Of a stretch of DNA of 61,402 bases, positions 17,332-28,661 are shown in pieces. The number at the start of each line of letters is the position of its first letter. Positions within the stretch are counted from its first letter, which is position 1. The notes below the pieces were generated by a model. It worked only from the letters and a program-made list of their open reading frames with translations, did not search any database and had not been told where the DNA came from. The translations under genes and the position numbers were made by a program. The DNA is from Moorena bouillonii PNG (lineage in GTDB: Bacteria > Cyanobacteriota > Cyanobacteriia > Cyanobacteriales > Coleofasciculaceae). The stretch lies in the NCBI RefSeq assembly GCF_001942495.1, contig NZ_MKZS01000001.1, forward strand, positions 3,820,258 through 3,881,659, read 5' to 3'.

Positions 17332-20300
17332 TTAAACTTCAGATTTACTTTCTTTAATAATATTTTTGATTTTTCCAATAAAATCTTGTTCAATATAAGG
17401 TTTAGTAAAGTAAGCATTAGCCCCCAAATGCATTGCCAAACGCTGATGTTTTTCACTGCTACGGGAAGTAAGCATTGCTATAGGAATTTTTGATAACTGA
17501 GGGTCTTGGCGACGTTGACCAAGAAACTCAAAACCGTTCATATTCGGCATTTCAATATCACAAATTATCATCTGGACTTTGGAACTTTGCCGCAATTGTT
17601 CCAAGGCTTCGTGTCCATCCCGAGCTTGTAACACTCGGTAACCTGCTTTTTGCAAGCTCATAGCCAAGGTTCGTCGTAAACCTGTCGAATCATCAACAAT
17701 CAAAATTGTGGGAACTGGAGCAGTTTGAGCAGGAGTTTGAGTCCGGTTAACCGATGACTTTTTCTTAGTGGTAGCTTTGAGTATATCAGACAAGCTTCTC
17801 GGTTTAGTCTCTTCATGGCTTTGAGCTAAAAATTGCTCTAGCAGGGCGTTACCATCTATCACCGGAATTAAACTACCATCCCCCAGGATGGTACAACCAT
17901 AGGTATAACTCGGAGCCGCAAGGGCTTTGCCAAAGGATTTAATCACTAGCTCTTGCTCTGTGATCACGCGATCGATTTCTAACGCAAAAGCTTGCTGGTC
18001 TCGACGCATTACTACCATAGGTAACGCCCAATCTTCAGGGGTCGGAACATAAACTAAAGCTTTGCTAGGAGTACTTTCTCTGACTGGACAGTTATATTCC
18101 AAAAGATCAGACATGGTATAAGTGGGAACCATTTGTCCGCGCCAGAGCAAAAACCGTTTTGTCCCAGATTTTTGCATCTGATCCCCCTTGGGAACCACAA
18201 TTTCTTCAATACTGTCTGACGGTAAAGCGATAACAATTGGACCGACTGTAGCAATTAGTAATTTAGCAATGGTTAGAGTTAACGGCAGGCGTAGGGTAAA
18301 GGTTGTACCCTTACCTGGGGATGAGGTGACAGAGATTTTACCTTTGAGAGCTCGAATTTGAGAGCGTACTACATCTAAACCTACTCCCCTACCAGACAGT
18401 TCACTGACTTTAGCTGCGGTGGAAAATCCTGGTTCAAAAATCATCTTTAACAGGCGGGATGGGGGAGCTTTAGCAATTTGTTTGGCTGACAACAATCCCT
18501 TGAGCAATACTTGGTTACGAATGCGTTCAATATTGAGACCTTCACCGTCATCCTTGACTTGAATGATGGTTTGATTGCCTTTATGGCAAGCCCGAATTTC
18601 AATTTGTCCTTGCTCTGATTTACCTCGTTTCCGCCGAATTTGAGGGGATTCAATGCCATGATCAAAAGCATTACGGAGTAAGTGTAGTAAGGGGTCATAA
18701 AGTTTTTCCAAGACTGCTCTATCCACCAAAACCCCTGTACCACTAAGCTTGAGTTTGGCTGGCTTGTGGTGTTGGGTAGAAAGATCCCGTAAAGCCCGGG
18801 GAAAGCGGTTGAGTACTTGACCCAGAGGCAACATCCGCGCCCACATCAGCTCGTCTCGTAGTTGAGAAAGCATTTGCCGCTGTTGTTCCAAGGTCTGATC
18901 AGACTGCTGAGCAAATAGGGTTATATCCCCCACGGCTTCTTTAAGCAGCATCATTTCTTCTTGTAGTCCTTGGATCAAAGAATGGACGTTGCTATAGCTA
19001 TCCATTTCCAAGGAATCAAACAGGGGTTTGTTCAATGGGTCTGACTCACTCTCTAGGCTCTTTTGGCCTGACCACGTTACCGATTGCTGGGGTGAGTTTT
19101 GCTCACCAAAAGAATTCGTCCCTTGCTGATTCCACTCATTCTGACTAAGGGAGGCAAAGCTAGGATGTGAGACCATTGATCCAGCACTTGAGGCACTCGC
19201 TAGACTCTGATCAGATAACTCTTGTAATTGACTAACAATGGTTTGACAAAGGTCAAATCTTTGGGTAAGCTCCCGCACTGCTGCTTGTAATTGTTCATTT
19301 TGCAGACCAATACTATTGCGGTTGATCACCAGTTCCCCGACCTGATTGTTCATCCGTTCTAGTCGCTTTAAGTTAACTCGGACTGAACTCTCGGGGGAGA
19401 TAGAGGTTGGACTTTGGCTGGGATGCTCTGACGGCTTAGGAGTAGATTGATTAGGTTGAATAGGTTGATGCTGCTGGGATTTAGCCCATTGAGTGGTTTG
19501 GTTGATAGCTAATTCATTGGCTAGGAATGCGGCTGCTGGTAGGGTTGGTGATGATGGAACATCTGCTTTAGGCATATCCTGGAGCGGTGGCAGGCTTTCA
19601 AAGATTTGTTCAATCTTTTCTACTGCGGCTTCCAGGGTTTTTGGTACCTCTAAGGATGAGTTCTTCCGGGGAGCAGAAGCAGTGCTTGATGGATTAGGCG
19701 AGTTCGCTACTGGTTTAGATCCTGGGGTAGGGTCAGCCTTAGAGTTACTCAGGTCTTGCTGGTCTTGCTCCGAGTGTGGAACAGTTTCTGCAGTGGGGGA
19801 AACGGTTTCCTCTCGGAAATATGCTTCTGCCTCTTGGACTGGGTTAACTTGATCCTCTGAAGGCGTAGATTGATCAGATGTTAGGTCTTGATTGACTTGC
19901 CCCAAGTCACTAGTTCTGAGATCAGCAACAATCGGTGCGCTCAGAGGAACTTCCTGAGCTGGCAGGTTCACTTGGGGCTGCTGGCCAGTGGTTTCCTCGG
20001 CTAGAGCAACGTCTTCTTGGTTAAAGTTACTAAAAATATCAGTAAAATCAGCTGAGTCGGTAACCTTCCAAGATGGTGAGTCTTCAGTGGCTTGATCTAG
20101 CTCAGTTTCCTGATCGGCAAGGGTGGGTGAGGTCTCGAAAGTCTCTTTACCTAGTGGATTGAGTTGGGATGGTTCGGTAGCGGTTTGCTCGGATAAGGTA
20201 AAGTCATCAAAGGCATTGGTTGCTTCCCCTAGGTTAAAGTCACTAAAGATATCTTCAAATTCAGAGGTGGTATTTAGACTATTTGTGATGTCATTAGCCG

Positions 20301-21096
20301 GAGCGGCAGGAGCTTGTGTTAAAGCAACTAGAGCAGTCGAGGGATTTCCCCCTTGAGTGCGATCGCCTTCTAGTACAGCAGCTCGTCCTGTTGTAAAGTC
20401 AGCTAGGGCCAGTTCAATAATTTTCAAGACTTGGTGGGGATTTTGCTCTACTGCCGCTACAGCCGTTTGGGCAATCGCTCCAAATCCAGACAAGTTCAGT
20501 AACTCAGCAAAGCCAGCAAATACGTCTGCTTGTGCCTTTAATTCCCCTACGACCTCATAATTTTGGGGATTGGCTAAGACAGCAGCAAGACGTTCTAGTC
20601 CCTGAGCTACATCAACCTCAAAAATAGAGGATACAATATCAATACCCAAATCACCGGAACTAGGAATGTAGTTATGAACCTGTGTCAGGGCATCACCGAG
20701 TCGTTCTTCAATCTGGGCATAAGTGGATTGAGCCGTGGCGAGGGCTTGCTCTGGATCAAAATGGCCTTGCTCAATTTGCTGGATGAGGGGGTTCCGGAGG
20801 CAGTCATAAGCTTTGAGCAGCAAGCTTTCTAGCTCAGTATCAATTTGTACCTCTTCGCTGTAGAAAGCCTTGAAGATATCTTCGAGACGATGAGCCAAGG
20901 TTTTTATTGCCTCTAGCCCAACACTGGCAGCACCTCCCTTGATGGAGTGAGCGGCTCGCATTAAATCGTGGATCTTAGCCGTGGTTCGTTCTTGCTGCAG
21001 ATTCAGTAAGCCTGTCTCGATCAGTTGCAACAGCTCTGGTGCCTCTTCGATAAAAAACTGATAGGCTTGGTCTTGGATCTCAGAGTGAGTTGCCAT
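17332..21096 (-). CDS. pixL: CheA-type hybrid histidine kinase (PixL/TaxAY1-like)
   Basis: About 1254 aa from the preferred ATG at 21096; an upstream in-frame ATG at 21120 lies in a TGGTCATTGGTCA repeat and encodes only repeat-derived residues. Order: Hpt with the phospho-His in RAAHSIKGG (about 50), a long Ser/Pro/Gln-rich linker (about 260-580), dimerisation helix (RLERMNNQVGELVINRN), HATPase with LLRNAFDHGIES (N box, about 810) and GRGVGLDVV (G1), a CheW-like regulatory domain, and a C-terminal receiver (ILIVDDS; phospho-Asp in IICDIEMPN, about 1177). It takes receptor signals from the two MCPs and would phosphorylate the CheY and PatA-like regulators of this operon. Confidence 0.9.
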   Translation of the reverse strand: MATHSEIQDQAYQFFIEEAPELLQLIETGLLNLQQERTTAKIHDLMRAAHSIKGGAASVGLEAIKTLAHRLEDIFKAFYSEEVQIDTELESLLLKAYDCLRNPLIQQIEQGHFDPEQALATAQSTYAQIEERLGDALTQVHNYIPSSGDLGIDIVSSIFEVDVAQGLERLAAVLANPQNYEVVGELKAQADVFAGFAELLNLSGFGAIAQTAVAAVEQNPHQVLKIIELALADFTTGRAAVLEGDRTQGGNPSTALVALTQAPAAPANDITNSLNTTSEFEDIFSDFNLGEATNAFDDFTLSEQTATEPSQLNPLGKETFETSPTLADQETELDQATEDSPSWKVTDSADFTDIFSNFNQEDVALAEETTGQQPQVNLPAQEVPLSAPIVADLRTSDLGQVNQDLTSDQSTPSEDQVNPVQEAEAYFREETVSPTAETVPHSEQDQQDLSNSKADPTPGSKPVANSPNPSSTASAPRKNSSLEVPKTLEAAVEKIEQIFESLPPLQDMPKADVPSSPTLPAAAFLANELAINQTTQWAKSQQHQPIQPNQSTPKPSEHPSQSPTSISPESSVRVNLKRLERMNNQVGELVINRNSIGLQNEQLQAAVRELTQRFDLCQTIVSQLQELSDQSLASASSAGSMVSHPSFASLSQNEWNQQGTNSFGEQNSPQQSVTWSGQKSLESESDPLNKPLFDSLEMDSYSNVHSLIQGLQEEMMLLKEAVGDITLFAQQSDQTLEQQRQMLSQLRDELMWARMLPLGQVLNRFPRALRDLSTQHHKPAKLKLSGTGVLVDRAVLEKLYDPLLHLLRNAFDHGIESPQIRRKRGKSEQGQIEIRACHKGNQTIIQVKDDGEGLNIERIRNQVLLKGLLSAKQIAKAPPSRLLKMIFEPGFSTAAKVSELSGRGVGLDVVRSQIRALKGKISVTSSPGKGTTFTLRLPLTLTIAKLLIATVGPIVIALPSDSIEEIVVPKGDQMQKSGTKRFLLWRGQMVPTYTMSDLLEYNCPVRESTPSKALVYVPTPEDWALPMVVMRRDQQAFALEIDRVITEQELVIKSFGKALAAPSYTYGCTILGDGSLIPVIDGNALLEQFLAQSHEETKPRSLSDILKATTKKKSSVNRTQTPAQTAPVPTILIVDDSTGLRRTLAMSLQKAGYRVLQARDGHEALEQLRQSSKVQMIICDIEMPNMNGFEFLGQRRQDPQLSKIPIAMLTSRSSEKHQRLAMHLGANAYFTKPYIEQDFIGKIKNIIKESKSEV

Positions 21097-21184
21097 GGTT
21101 ATTAATTGGTCATTGGTCAAGAGAAAATTGGAAATTGGTCATTGGTCATTGGTCATTAAAAAAATACTAATAACTAAAATGACA

Positions 21185-24100
21185 CTAACTCACCTTGAAC
21201 TTGCCCACACTATCTTGCAGTTGCTCAGCCACTTTGAGCAGTTGTTTGAACGAGTTAGATACTTGGGTGACTTCTGTGGAGGTTCTATTCGCGATCGCTG
21301 CTACGTCAGCCATAGTTTCAGTCACTGATTCGCTGGCTTGGGTTTGATCAACAGCTGTGATGGCAATTGCTTTGACCAACTCATTGATCTTGACCGTTAC
21401 GGCAGTAATTTGATTCAAACTCTGCCTGGTATCATCCACCAGTTTAGTTCCAACTACCACTTGCTCAGTTCCCTCTTCCATAGCGGCTGCCACCTCATTG
21501 GTTTCCGCCTGAATGTCCGCTACCAGCTTTTCAATTTCCGCAGTTGCCTCCGCCGATTGATGGGCCAAGGCTCGTACTTCATCAGCAACTACCGCAAAGC
21601 CTCGACCGGCTTCTCCAGCACGAGCCGCCTCAATAGCGGCATTGAGGGCTAACATATTGGTTTGCTCAGCAAAGCCACTAATCAGGTTGACTACCTTAGA
21701 AATCTTTTGGGACGATTCCCCAAGACGTTTGACCTTCTTAGCCGTACTACCTACAGTTTCCCGAATCGCCATAAAACCTTCTACAGTAAGGTTCATAGCA
21801 GCATCTCCGGCTTCTACCGTTTGAGCTGCTTGTTTGACTGCGGCTTCGGCTTCAGAGGCACTGACAGCTACAGAGCGAGTTGAGACTGTCATGTCATGAA
21901 TTTTTTGTAAAGCATTAGCAATTTCCTCCGCCTGTCGTAAAGCTTCTGTGGATAGCTCTCGGATCGCTGCTTCATCTTGAGTAGTGGTGGTAGTGACTTG
22001 CTTGGTTGCCTGTTGGACTTGCAGTACAAGTTTTCGCAAGCTTTCGATGGTAGCATTGTAGGAATCGGCAATAGTTCCCAATTCATCGGCAGTCACGTGG
22101 GCTCGAATTGTGAGGTCTCCTTTACTAACTGGCTCTACTTCCATCAACAGTTCTAGAGCACGCTTTTGCAGATCCTCTTTGAGCTGGCGCTGTTCCTGAG
22201 CAAGATTTTCGGCTTCTTGGCGGGCTGCCTCCATTTGTTCTAAGGATGTGGCTCGCTCCATAACATTGCCCAGCTGAACAGATAACTGCGTCAGAAAAAT
22301 GATTTCAGACTCTTGCCACTGGTGTGGAGCCGTACAATGATGAGCAATAAGTAAACCGTAGAGTTTCTCTCCGTGGACAATTGGTGTCACTAAATTTGCT
22401 TTGATTTGCAATCGTTCCATCAACTTCTCGTGGTCACGATGGAAACCTGCTTCAAAGACATTATTGCTGGCAACGACACGCCCATGTTTGTAGCCATCAA
22501 GCAGTTGCTGTGGAATACAAGCATCTTCAATTTTATTGTCAATCCTATCCTCAACCATATTTTCAACTGCTTTGGGCCAACCCGGTTGAACTGCCTCGAA
22601 TCCAATGTAGCCACTACCATCAGGATTCAGGCGGTAGATAACTACCCGGTCAGCATTTAACTGATTGAGGGCTTTTTCGACCGCTTCTTGGAAGAAAGCT
22701 TTGAGGTCGAGAGATTTGTCGATGCTGGTAGCAGCAAAGTTAATAATGACCTGTGTCCGATCTGCCTCTTGACGTATCACCTTTTCGTGACTGGTAACAC
22801 TCTCAGCCATTTCATTAAACGTCCTGGCTAGTTTACCAATCTCATCGTTAGTGATCAGATTGCTTCGGAGGTGACGTGACCCTTGAGCAAATTGCTCGGC
22901 TAAGTTTTGTAGCTGTTGGATCGGTTTAGCAATGGCTCGTCCTAGCAGAATAGCTAGTAATATATCAGCAGTCAAAGCCAAGATCACTACTAACAACTGT
23001 AACAGTAGGTTGTCGGTGAGCAGGAAGTTTAGTTGAGCTTCTGAGGTTCCCCTTACCAAAAGGGCAACTGGCTTACCATTAAAATTATTTAGCGTCTTGG
23101 CAGCCACTGTATAGGTTTGCCTCCCTATCTTGATGCGTTTGGTAATTGGATTACCCTGAGCTGTTACCGCTTGATTCAGGAAAGGGGTATCGGGCAAGAA
23201 GACGTTCGGTTGAGCTTCTGCTAAATTGGTACTTTTACCCTGGTCTAAGGCAGTTGCCAAGAGGAATTGACCATCGGGTTGACGTAGATATACCGCACTA
23301 TAACCTCCCCCAAAAGACTTTAGGGTATCCTCGACGATAGGCAGCTTGCCATTGACAATATCCCCAGAAACCAGTACTCCCAAAACTGCCCCTGTGTCGG
23401 TGGTTCTAACCGGTGTGACGGTGTAGCGAATCAACAGATTGTTTTGCTGGACAATCCCAGCAGGTAGGAAGGGAGACTCTTGAGCAACCTCAGACCAGCT
23501 GACCAGTTCACTGGTTTTAATTTGCTGAGGATTTTCCAGAACCTGACTGACTAAGTCATTGGGATCGAAAAACTCCGCAGTTCGATCAGAATTAGCATTG
23601 ACAATAATTCGTCGATCCTTTCCCACCAACGTGGCATATTCAATCCGACGAGTCTGGATTTCTTGCTGGAGAATATCTTTCACTTCTTTGAACAAACCAG
23701 GGGTTAAGGGTTTGCCTTGAGCATGGGTTTGAACCGCTTTAATAATTGCGCTATTGTCAGATTGTCCCCGAAAGCCAAACCCCATCTGATTAATTTTGAT
23801 ATTATAGATAATATCCATAACCGCCAATTCTGATTTGGCTTGGTTGATTAACTGAGCACGACCTCCTGTAATAATCAAAAAAGCCCCCACACCTGCTAAG
23901 CCAACCACGGAGATCACTTCTGACGTGAACAAGGCTAGAAGCTGCTTCCCTTGTATGGGTAGGTTATAAAACCATTTCAAAAATAAAGATGGAAGTCTTT
24001 GGGGTGCTGCAAGCTTTGACTGGATTAACTTAGGTAGTGGTAGCAGTGATTTCCCCAGTTTGGTTTTCAGGGTAGATGTTGACAGGTTAAAAGTTTGGTG

Positions 24101-24226
24101 AGTGCCAGTATGACCATTATCAGATAAATTATTAGACAATTTATCTGATAATTTTATATCATGAGTATCAATCTGGTGACCATTGTTATCCTTAAGGGAG
24201 TTATTCTGAGGAGGGATTTGAGTCAT
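21185..24226 (-). CDS. MCP receptor with degenerate CBCR-like GAF (PixJ2-like)
   Basis: 1013 aa. A cytosolic N-tail of about 95 aa, membrane helix (97-120), a periplasmic Cache-like region (about 125-400), a second helix (403-428), HAMP (430-480), a GAF domain (about 500-650), a second HAMP-like region, and the MCP signalling domain whose hairpin tip reads [23 protein letters not shown]. The GAF has the KANLVTPI core of cyanobacteriochromes and a cysteine in DACI (570), but at the canonical chromophore position it has Asp598-His599, so covalent bilin binding is unlikely. It sits between the other MCP gene and cheA. Confidence 0.88.
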   Translation of the reverse strand: MTQIPPQNNSLKDNNGHQIDTHDIKLSDKLSNNLSDNGHTGTHQTFNLSTSTLKTKLGKSLLPLPKLIQSKLAAPQRLPSLFLKWFYNLPIQGKQLLALFTSEVISVVGLAGVGAFLIITGGRAQLINQAKSELAVMDIIYNIKINQMGFGFRGQSDNSAIIKAVQTHAQGKPLTPGLFKEVKDILQQEIQTRRIEYATLVGKDRRIIVNANSDRTAEFFDPNDLVSQVLENPQQIKTSELVSWSEVAQESPFLPAGIVQQNNLLIRYTVTPVRTTDTGAVLGVLVSGDIVNGKLPIVEDTLKSFGGGYSAVYLRQPDGQFLLATALDQGKSTNLAEAQPNVFLPDTPFLNQAVTAQGNPITKRIKIGRQTYTVAAKTLNNFNGKPVALLVRGTSEAQLNFLLTDNLLLQLLVVILALTADILLAILLGRAIAKPIQQLQNLAEQFAQGSRHLRSNLITNDEIGKLARTFNEMAESVTSHEKVIRQEADRTQVIINFAATSIDKSLDLKAFFQEAVEKALNQLNADRVVIYRLNPDGSGYIGFEAVQPGWPKAVENMVEDRIDNKIEDACIPQQLLDGYKHGRVVASNNVFEAGFHRDHEKLMERLQIKANLVTPIVHGEKLYGLLIAHHCTAPHQWQESEIIFLTQLSVQLGNVMERATSLEQMEAARQEAENLAQEQRQLKEDLQKRALELLMEVEPVSKGDLTIRAHVTADELGTIADSYNATIESLRKLVLQVQQATKQVTTTTTQDEAAIRELSTEALRQAEEIANALQKIHDMTVSTRSVAVSASEAEAAVKQAAQTVEAGDAAMNLTVEGFMAIRETVGSTAKKVKRLGESSQKISKVVNLISGFAEQTNMLALNAAIEAARAGEAGRGFAVVADEVRALAHQSAEATAEIEKLVADIQAETNEVAAAMEEGTEQVVVGTKLVDDTRQSLNQITAVTVKINELVKAIAITAVDQTQASESVTETMADVAAIANRTSTEVTQVSNSFKQLLKVAEQLQDSVGKFKVS

Positions 24227-24389
24227 GGAATACGCCCAATTAATTAAAAATAGGTAGTTTATCGTTGTGAAGACACCCAGGGTTTGGACATCGCTGCCAC
24301 CATTGCCTAACTCGGGGTGACTGATAAATTTTAGGAGTTACAATCACAGAATTCCCCGTCAATCTTGTTGAGAACACAGTTACTTTTAA

Positions 24390-24445
24390 AATCGCAATTA
24401 ACAATTAACAATTAACAATTAAACATTAACAATTAACTAACAACA
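24390..24445. repeat. AACAATT heptamer repeats
   Basis: Tandem AACAATTA-type units lie just downstream of the MCP gene at 24446. STRR type. Confidence 0.75.
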
Positions 24446-27400
24446 CTAACTCACCTTGAACTTGCCTACACTATCTTGCAGTTGCTCGGCAACTGTAAGC
24501 AGTTGTTTAAACGAGTGGGATACCTGCAACGCTTCTATGGAAGTATGATTAGCGATCGCTGCCACATTAGTCATCGTCTGAGTCACTGAAACGCTTGTTT
24601 GAGTTTGCTCAACAGTTACGCTAGCGATCGCTTCGACCAACTCATTAATCTTGACCATTACTGTAGTGATTTGATTCAAACTCTGCCTGGTGTCATCCAC
24701 CAGTTTTGTTCCTCCTACCACTTGTTCAGTACCAGCTTCCATGGCAGCTACCACCTCATTAGTTTCCATCTGGATTTGTGCCACAATTTTTTCAATTTCT
24801 GCGGTTGCTTCTGCTGATTGATGGGCTAAGGCTCGCACTTCATCAGCAACCACCGCAAAGCCTCGACCTTCTTCCCCAGCACGAGCTGCCTCAATAGAAG
24901 CATTTAACGCTAGCAAGTTGGTTTGAGCTGCAAAGTTACTAATCAGGTTAACTACTTTAGAAATCTTTTGGGAGGATTCCCCAAGGCGTTTGACCTTCTT
25001 GGCAGTGCTGCCTACAGTTTCCCGAATCGCCATAAAGCCTTCCACAGTGCGGTTCATAGCAGTATCCCCAGCTTCGACTGTCTGAGCCGCTTGTTTAACT
25101 GCAGCTTCAGCTTCAGAGGCTCTAGCAGCCACAGCTTGAGTTGAACTGGTCATATCTTGAATTCGTTGTAAGGCTGCAGTAATTTCCTCCGACTGTCGTA
25201 AGGCTTCCGTGGATAGTTCTCGAATCGCTGCTTCATCTTGAGTAGTGGTGGTGGTAACTTGCTTGGTTGCCTGTTGCACTTGCACCACAAGTTTGCGCAA
25301 GCTTTCAATGGTAGCGTTGTAGGAATCCGCAACAGTTCCCAATTCATCGGCGGTCACACGGGCACGGATCGAGAGGTCTCCTTTACTAACTGGGTCTACT
25401 TCCATCAGCAATTCCAGTGCTCGTTTTTGAAGCTGCTCTTTAGCAGTCCGTTGCTCGGCTTCAGCAATTCTTTGCCGTTCCAAGAGGTTGATGCGCTCAA
25501 GGGTTATTCCTACTTGGTTAGCTACTTGGGTTAAGAAATCGATTTCTGAAGCTTGCCAGGTTCGAGGTTCACTGCATTGGTGAGCAATTAATAAGCCCAA
25601 GAGTTCCCCTTCAACCAGAATCGGGGTAACTAAATTGGCTTTGACCGCAAAGGGTTCTAACTGCTTCAGGTAACACTGGGTCAGACCAGCTTCATAAATA
25701 TTGGGTATTGCCTTAACTCGACCTTGGATGTACTTATCCACATAATTTTTTGCAAAGCAAGGGTCAGCAATTTCCGCACCGAGAGCCTGGGGCCAACCCG
25801 CAGCCACCGATTCAGCAATGACAGTACCTTTCCAATTGGGGTCAAAGCGATAGACAACCACTCGATCCGCATCCAGCCCTTGTCGGCTCCCTTGGACTAC
25901 CATATCCAGGATCTCTTGGAGACTAAGGGCTTGAGTTAGCTGAATCGTAATATCTTTCAGTTGCTTAGCACGCTTAGCCTCAAGGCTTTGGTCTTGTAGC
26001 AGAACTTTAATCCTGGCTACTAGGTTATTAAAGGTATGAGCTAGGGTTTGGGTTTCTGCGGTACCACTTGGTTGAGCAATCGCATCTAAATTACCCGCAG
26101 CCACTTCCTTGGCTGTATCAGACAATTGACTTAGAGGAGCAGATAGGCGGCGGGATAAAAGCAGAACAACGATCAGAGTCACTGCTCCCAAGCCTAGGGC
26201 TATGAAGAGAAACGCTACAATTAACTCATTACCAGCGCTTTGCTGTTCTGATTTGTCCACGGAAGCAACGGATACCCAATCCGTGTGTGGATTAGTGACA
26301 ATGGTATAGAACTTATTTTTATAGAGCAAGTAAACAATTTTTACCTGCTTCCCCGTTTTATTCGTATAGGTCGAAAGTCTTGCTTCCTTTAATGAATACT
26401 TAGCTTTGAAACCATTGAAGTCTTGCTTAGTATTAATAGTTAGCTGGCTTGGTGCCTTGACTAAAAACTTAGCAATTTCCCAAATCGCTTCACCCCCAAT
26501 GATCTCCTCCTCATCCAGACTACCTTCAGCGGTGAGGGTACTAATTACCATGCCTTGGCTAGTGTCTATCAGCTGCACTTGTTGGGAACCCATCAATCCG
26601 ATATGTTCTAGATAAGGGAACAGTTGCTCTAATTGATTCATCGGTAGCACAGCTTTAATTACCCCAAGAAATTCTCCTGATTGAGGATCCTTGATGGCCT
26701 GAGCTAGATCAAAACCAAAGATATTAGCTGAATCATCAAAGTCCAGTTCACTGACCCAACGCCCTTGACGCTTGGCTTGTTGCCACCAGTTTTCATCACT
26801 TTGCACAAAGTCAGAGGTGAGATTACTATAAGCAACGTTGTACCCATAGCGGTCAGTGACAAATAATTCCCCTAGACCTACATCCTTGACGATTCTCTTT
26901 AAGTAACGATTGAGTTGTGGATTGGGTTTGAGGAGCTTTGTGTTTTGAAAACGTAATTCAACCTCGTGAATAGCCAGTTTCTGAAGTTCTTGCTGTTCTG
27001 CGGTTTTGCTACCAGCATGAGCTGCATTGATGACTAAAGGATTACTAGCTAATAAGGTGGGTACGGTAAAGGTATCCTTAATCAGTTGGCTAGCTGCTTC
27101 ACCAGCAATTAGAGCTTGCTCCTGCTGCTGTAATTTATTTCGCTCTTTGTCATGGTCGTGAATAATTCTGTAACTTACTAGGCTAGCCAGAGTCAGAGGA
27201 ATCAATACCGTTGGCATAATCGTTGTCAACAACTGGCGGCTGAGAGTATTTTTATTCCTCTGATTTTTTTTTTGAGTTTTGAGCACTTCCAGGAGCTGAT
27301 CTCCTGCATTGATATCTTGGTCTGCCCAATGAGTGACTTCGGTCTCAGCTTCTGTTAACTCTTGAACAACCCGCAAGTTAACGTTAGAAATAGTTGAATC

Positions 27401-27496
27401 AGGCAAGAGTGTTTTAACCAGCGCATTTTTTGTTTTTACAATCTCACTATTATTGCCATTTAAATTAAAATTATTCGTTTCTTTTTTATGCAACAC
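24446..27496 (-). CDS. pixJ: MCP photoreceptor candidate with DXCF cyanobacteriochrome GAF (PixJ1-like)
   Basis: 1016 aa. Membrane helix near 88-108, a large periplasmic Cache-type sensor (about 115-420), a second helix (423-447), HAMP (448-500), GAF (about 525-668), a second HAMP-like region and a C-terminal MCP signalling domain (tip [24 protein letters not shown]). The GAF contains DPCF with Cys580 and, 28 residues later, Cys608 in [13 protein letters not shown] before KANLVTPI. That is the two-cysteine pattern of DXCF cyanobacteriochromes such as PixJ of phototaxis systems. The residue after the canonical Cys is Tyr rather than the usual His. A bilin-bound blue/green sensor is predicted but untested. 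Confidence 0.88.
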   Translation of the reverse strand: MLHKKETNNFNLNGNNSEIVKTKNALVKTLLPDSTISNVNLRVVQELTEAETEVTHWADQDINAGDQLLEVLKTQKKNQRNKNTLSRQLLTTIMPTVLIPLTLASLVSYRIIHDHDKERNKLQQQEQALIAGEAASQLIKDTFTVPTLLASNPLVINAAHAGSKTAEQQELQKLAIHEVELRFQNTKLLKPNPQLNRYLKRIVKDVGLGELFVTDRYGYNVAYSNLTSDFVQSDENWWQQAKRQGRWVSELDFDDSANIFGFDLAQAIKDPQSGEFLGVIKAVLPMNQLEQLFPYLEHIGLMGSQQVQLIDTSQGMVISTLTAEGSLDEEEIIGGEAIWEIAKFLVKAPSQLTINTKQDFNGFKAKYSLKEARLSTYTNKTGKQVKIVYLLYKNKFYTIVTNPHTDWVSVASVDKSEQQSAGNELIVAFLFIALGLGAVTLIVVLLLSRRLSAPLSQLSDTAKEVAAGNLDAIAQPSGTAETQTLAHTFNNLVARIKVLLQDQSLEAKRAKQLKDITIQLTQALSLQEILDMVVQGSRQGLDADRVVVYRFDPNWKGTVIAESVAAGWPQALGAEIADPCFAKNYVDKYIQGRVKAIPNIYEAGLTQCYLKQLEPFAVKANLVTPILVEGELLGLLIAHQCSEPRTWQASEIDFLTQVANQVGITLERINLLERQRIAEAEQRTAKEQLQKRALELLMEVDPVSKGDLSIRARVTADELGTVADSYNATIESLRKLVVQVQQATKQVTTTTTQDEAAIRELSTEALRQSEEITAALQRIQDMTSSTQAVAARASEAEAAVKQAAQTVEAGDTAMNRTVEGFMAIRETVGSTAKKVKRLGESSQKISKVVNLISNFAAQTNLLALNASIEAARAGEEGRGFAVVADEVRALAHQSAEATAEIEKIVAQIQMETNEVVAAMEAGTEQVVGGTKLVDDTRQSLNQITTVMVKINELVEAIASVTVEQTQTSVSVTQTMTNVAAIANHTSIEALQVSHSFKQLLTVAEQLQDSVGKFKVS

Positions 27497-27619
27497 TTAG
27501 TTTTTATCTCCGTTTTTTGAAATTAATCTTATAATTAATTAACTAATAATTATCGATAATTATTTTTGATAATTTATTATGAAATAATAGGTTCAGGTTA
27601 CCGTCCCTGAATAGTATAA

Positions 27620-28165
27620 TTAAAACTTGGTATCAAAAATTAGTTGGCCATCAAAAACTACTAGCATTTCCCCACCATGTTTTAGCCAATATCCCTGTAA
27701 AAACTTTGCCAATTCTGGATTCATGCTTGATGATGGCAGAGGTTGAATCAAATCGGGATTGCACCATTCAATGTCCTCTACCCGGTTGACGACCAACCCT
27801 AGCATTTGGTTATATTTAATGGACTTAGGATCATGAGACTGGATATGCAACACTAAGGAGGTGTAGTGTGATGTGTTTACCGGTTGCTGATGCCAAGGAG
27901 TTAATCCCACAATGTGTCCGAGATCCACCATCCAAAGAACTTCACCCCGCCAGTTGTAAACACCCATGACCCAAGGTGGCATATGGGCAATTGGAATAAT
28001 TTGACCAACACCAATAGTCAGCACTTCAGTCAGCTGATTAATTGGCATTAAAGCAGTAGTATCAGGTACTAGATGAAACCGGAGAAACTGCTGTCTAATT
28101 TCATTCGCAGCCGTTTCAGTCGCTGATGATGGGGAAGCTGAAGCTGGGACAAACTTGGACACCAT
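27620..28165 (-). CDS. pixI: CheW-like adaptor (PixI-like)
   Basis: 181 aa, a CheW domain preceded by about 30 residues rich in Ala/Ser. Recognisable CheW stretches are IAHMPPWVMGVYNWRGEVLW (the conserved V-x-N-x-RG core), then VLHIQSHDPK and MLGLVVNRVEDI. It would couple the two MCPs to the CheA kinase. It lies 29 bp after the CheY gene and 123 bp before the first MCP gene, in the pixG-H-I-J order. Confidence 0.88.
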   Translation of the reverse strand: MVSKFVPASASPSSATETAANEIRQQFLRFHLVPDTTALMPINQLTEVLTIGVGQIIPIAHMPPWVMGVYNWRGEVLWMVDLGHIVGLTPWHQQPVNTSHYTSLVLHIQSHDPKSIKYNQMLGLVVNRVEDIEWCNPDLIQPLPSSSMNPELAKFLQGYWLKHGGEMLVVFDGQLIFDTKF

Positions 28166-28194
28166 GATGATCTCTGTTTTTTTATATCTGAGAT

Positions 28195-28560
28195 TTAGCC
28201 CTTGACCAGTTGTTTAATGATTTTTAGGAGTTCTGCGTGATCAACAGGCTTATACAGGTAAGCATCTGCTCCCTGCTTCAAAGCCCAAAATTTATCCATT
28301 TCAGTATCTTTGGTGGAGCAGATTATCACAGGTATTTGGCTTGTCTTAGCTTCATTTTTAAGGGTTCGACAAATTTCAAAACCACTGCGATCTGGAAGGA
28401 CAACATCAAGGACAATCAAATCAAGCTGATTACTGCTAATTTTTTCTAGGGCTTCTGAGCCATTATTGGCAGTTAATACATTAAACCCATTTTGCTTGAG
28501 ATAACCTCTGAAGATTTCTAGATCTGTTAATGAATCTTCAACAATTAATGCGGTAACCAT
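28195..28560 (-). CDS. pixH: CheY-like response regulator (PixH-like)
   Basis: 121 aa, a lone receiver domain. The acidic pocket is in LIVEDS, the phospho-acceptor is Asp52 in LIVLDVVLPD, the switch Thr/Ser is in IICSTKD, and the conserved Lys is in LYKPVDH. No output domain. In Synechocystis the equivalent gene product is a CheY-type regulator of type IV pilus phototaxis. Second gene of the operon. Confidence 0.9.
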   Translation of the reverse strand: MVTALIVEDSLTDLEIFRGYLKQNGFNVLTANNGSEALEKISSNQLDLIVLDVVLPDRSGFEICRTLKNEAKTSQIPVIICSTKDTEMDKFWALKQGADAYLYKPVDHAELLKIIKQLVKG

Positions 28561-28661
28561 TTTTCTCCGATTTTTTAAATAACTATAAAATTATAAGCAG
28601 ATAAGCAAGTGTTTAAAGGTATTTTTTTGTAAATACTTAAATTTCGGCTATCTAGTCAATT

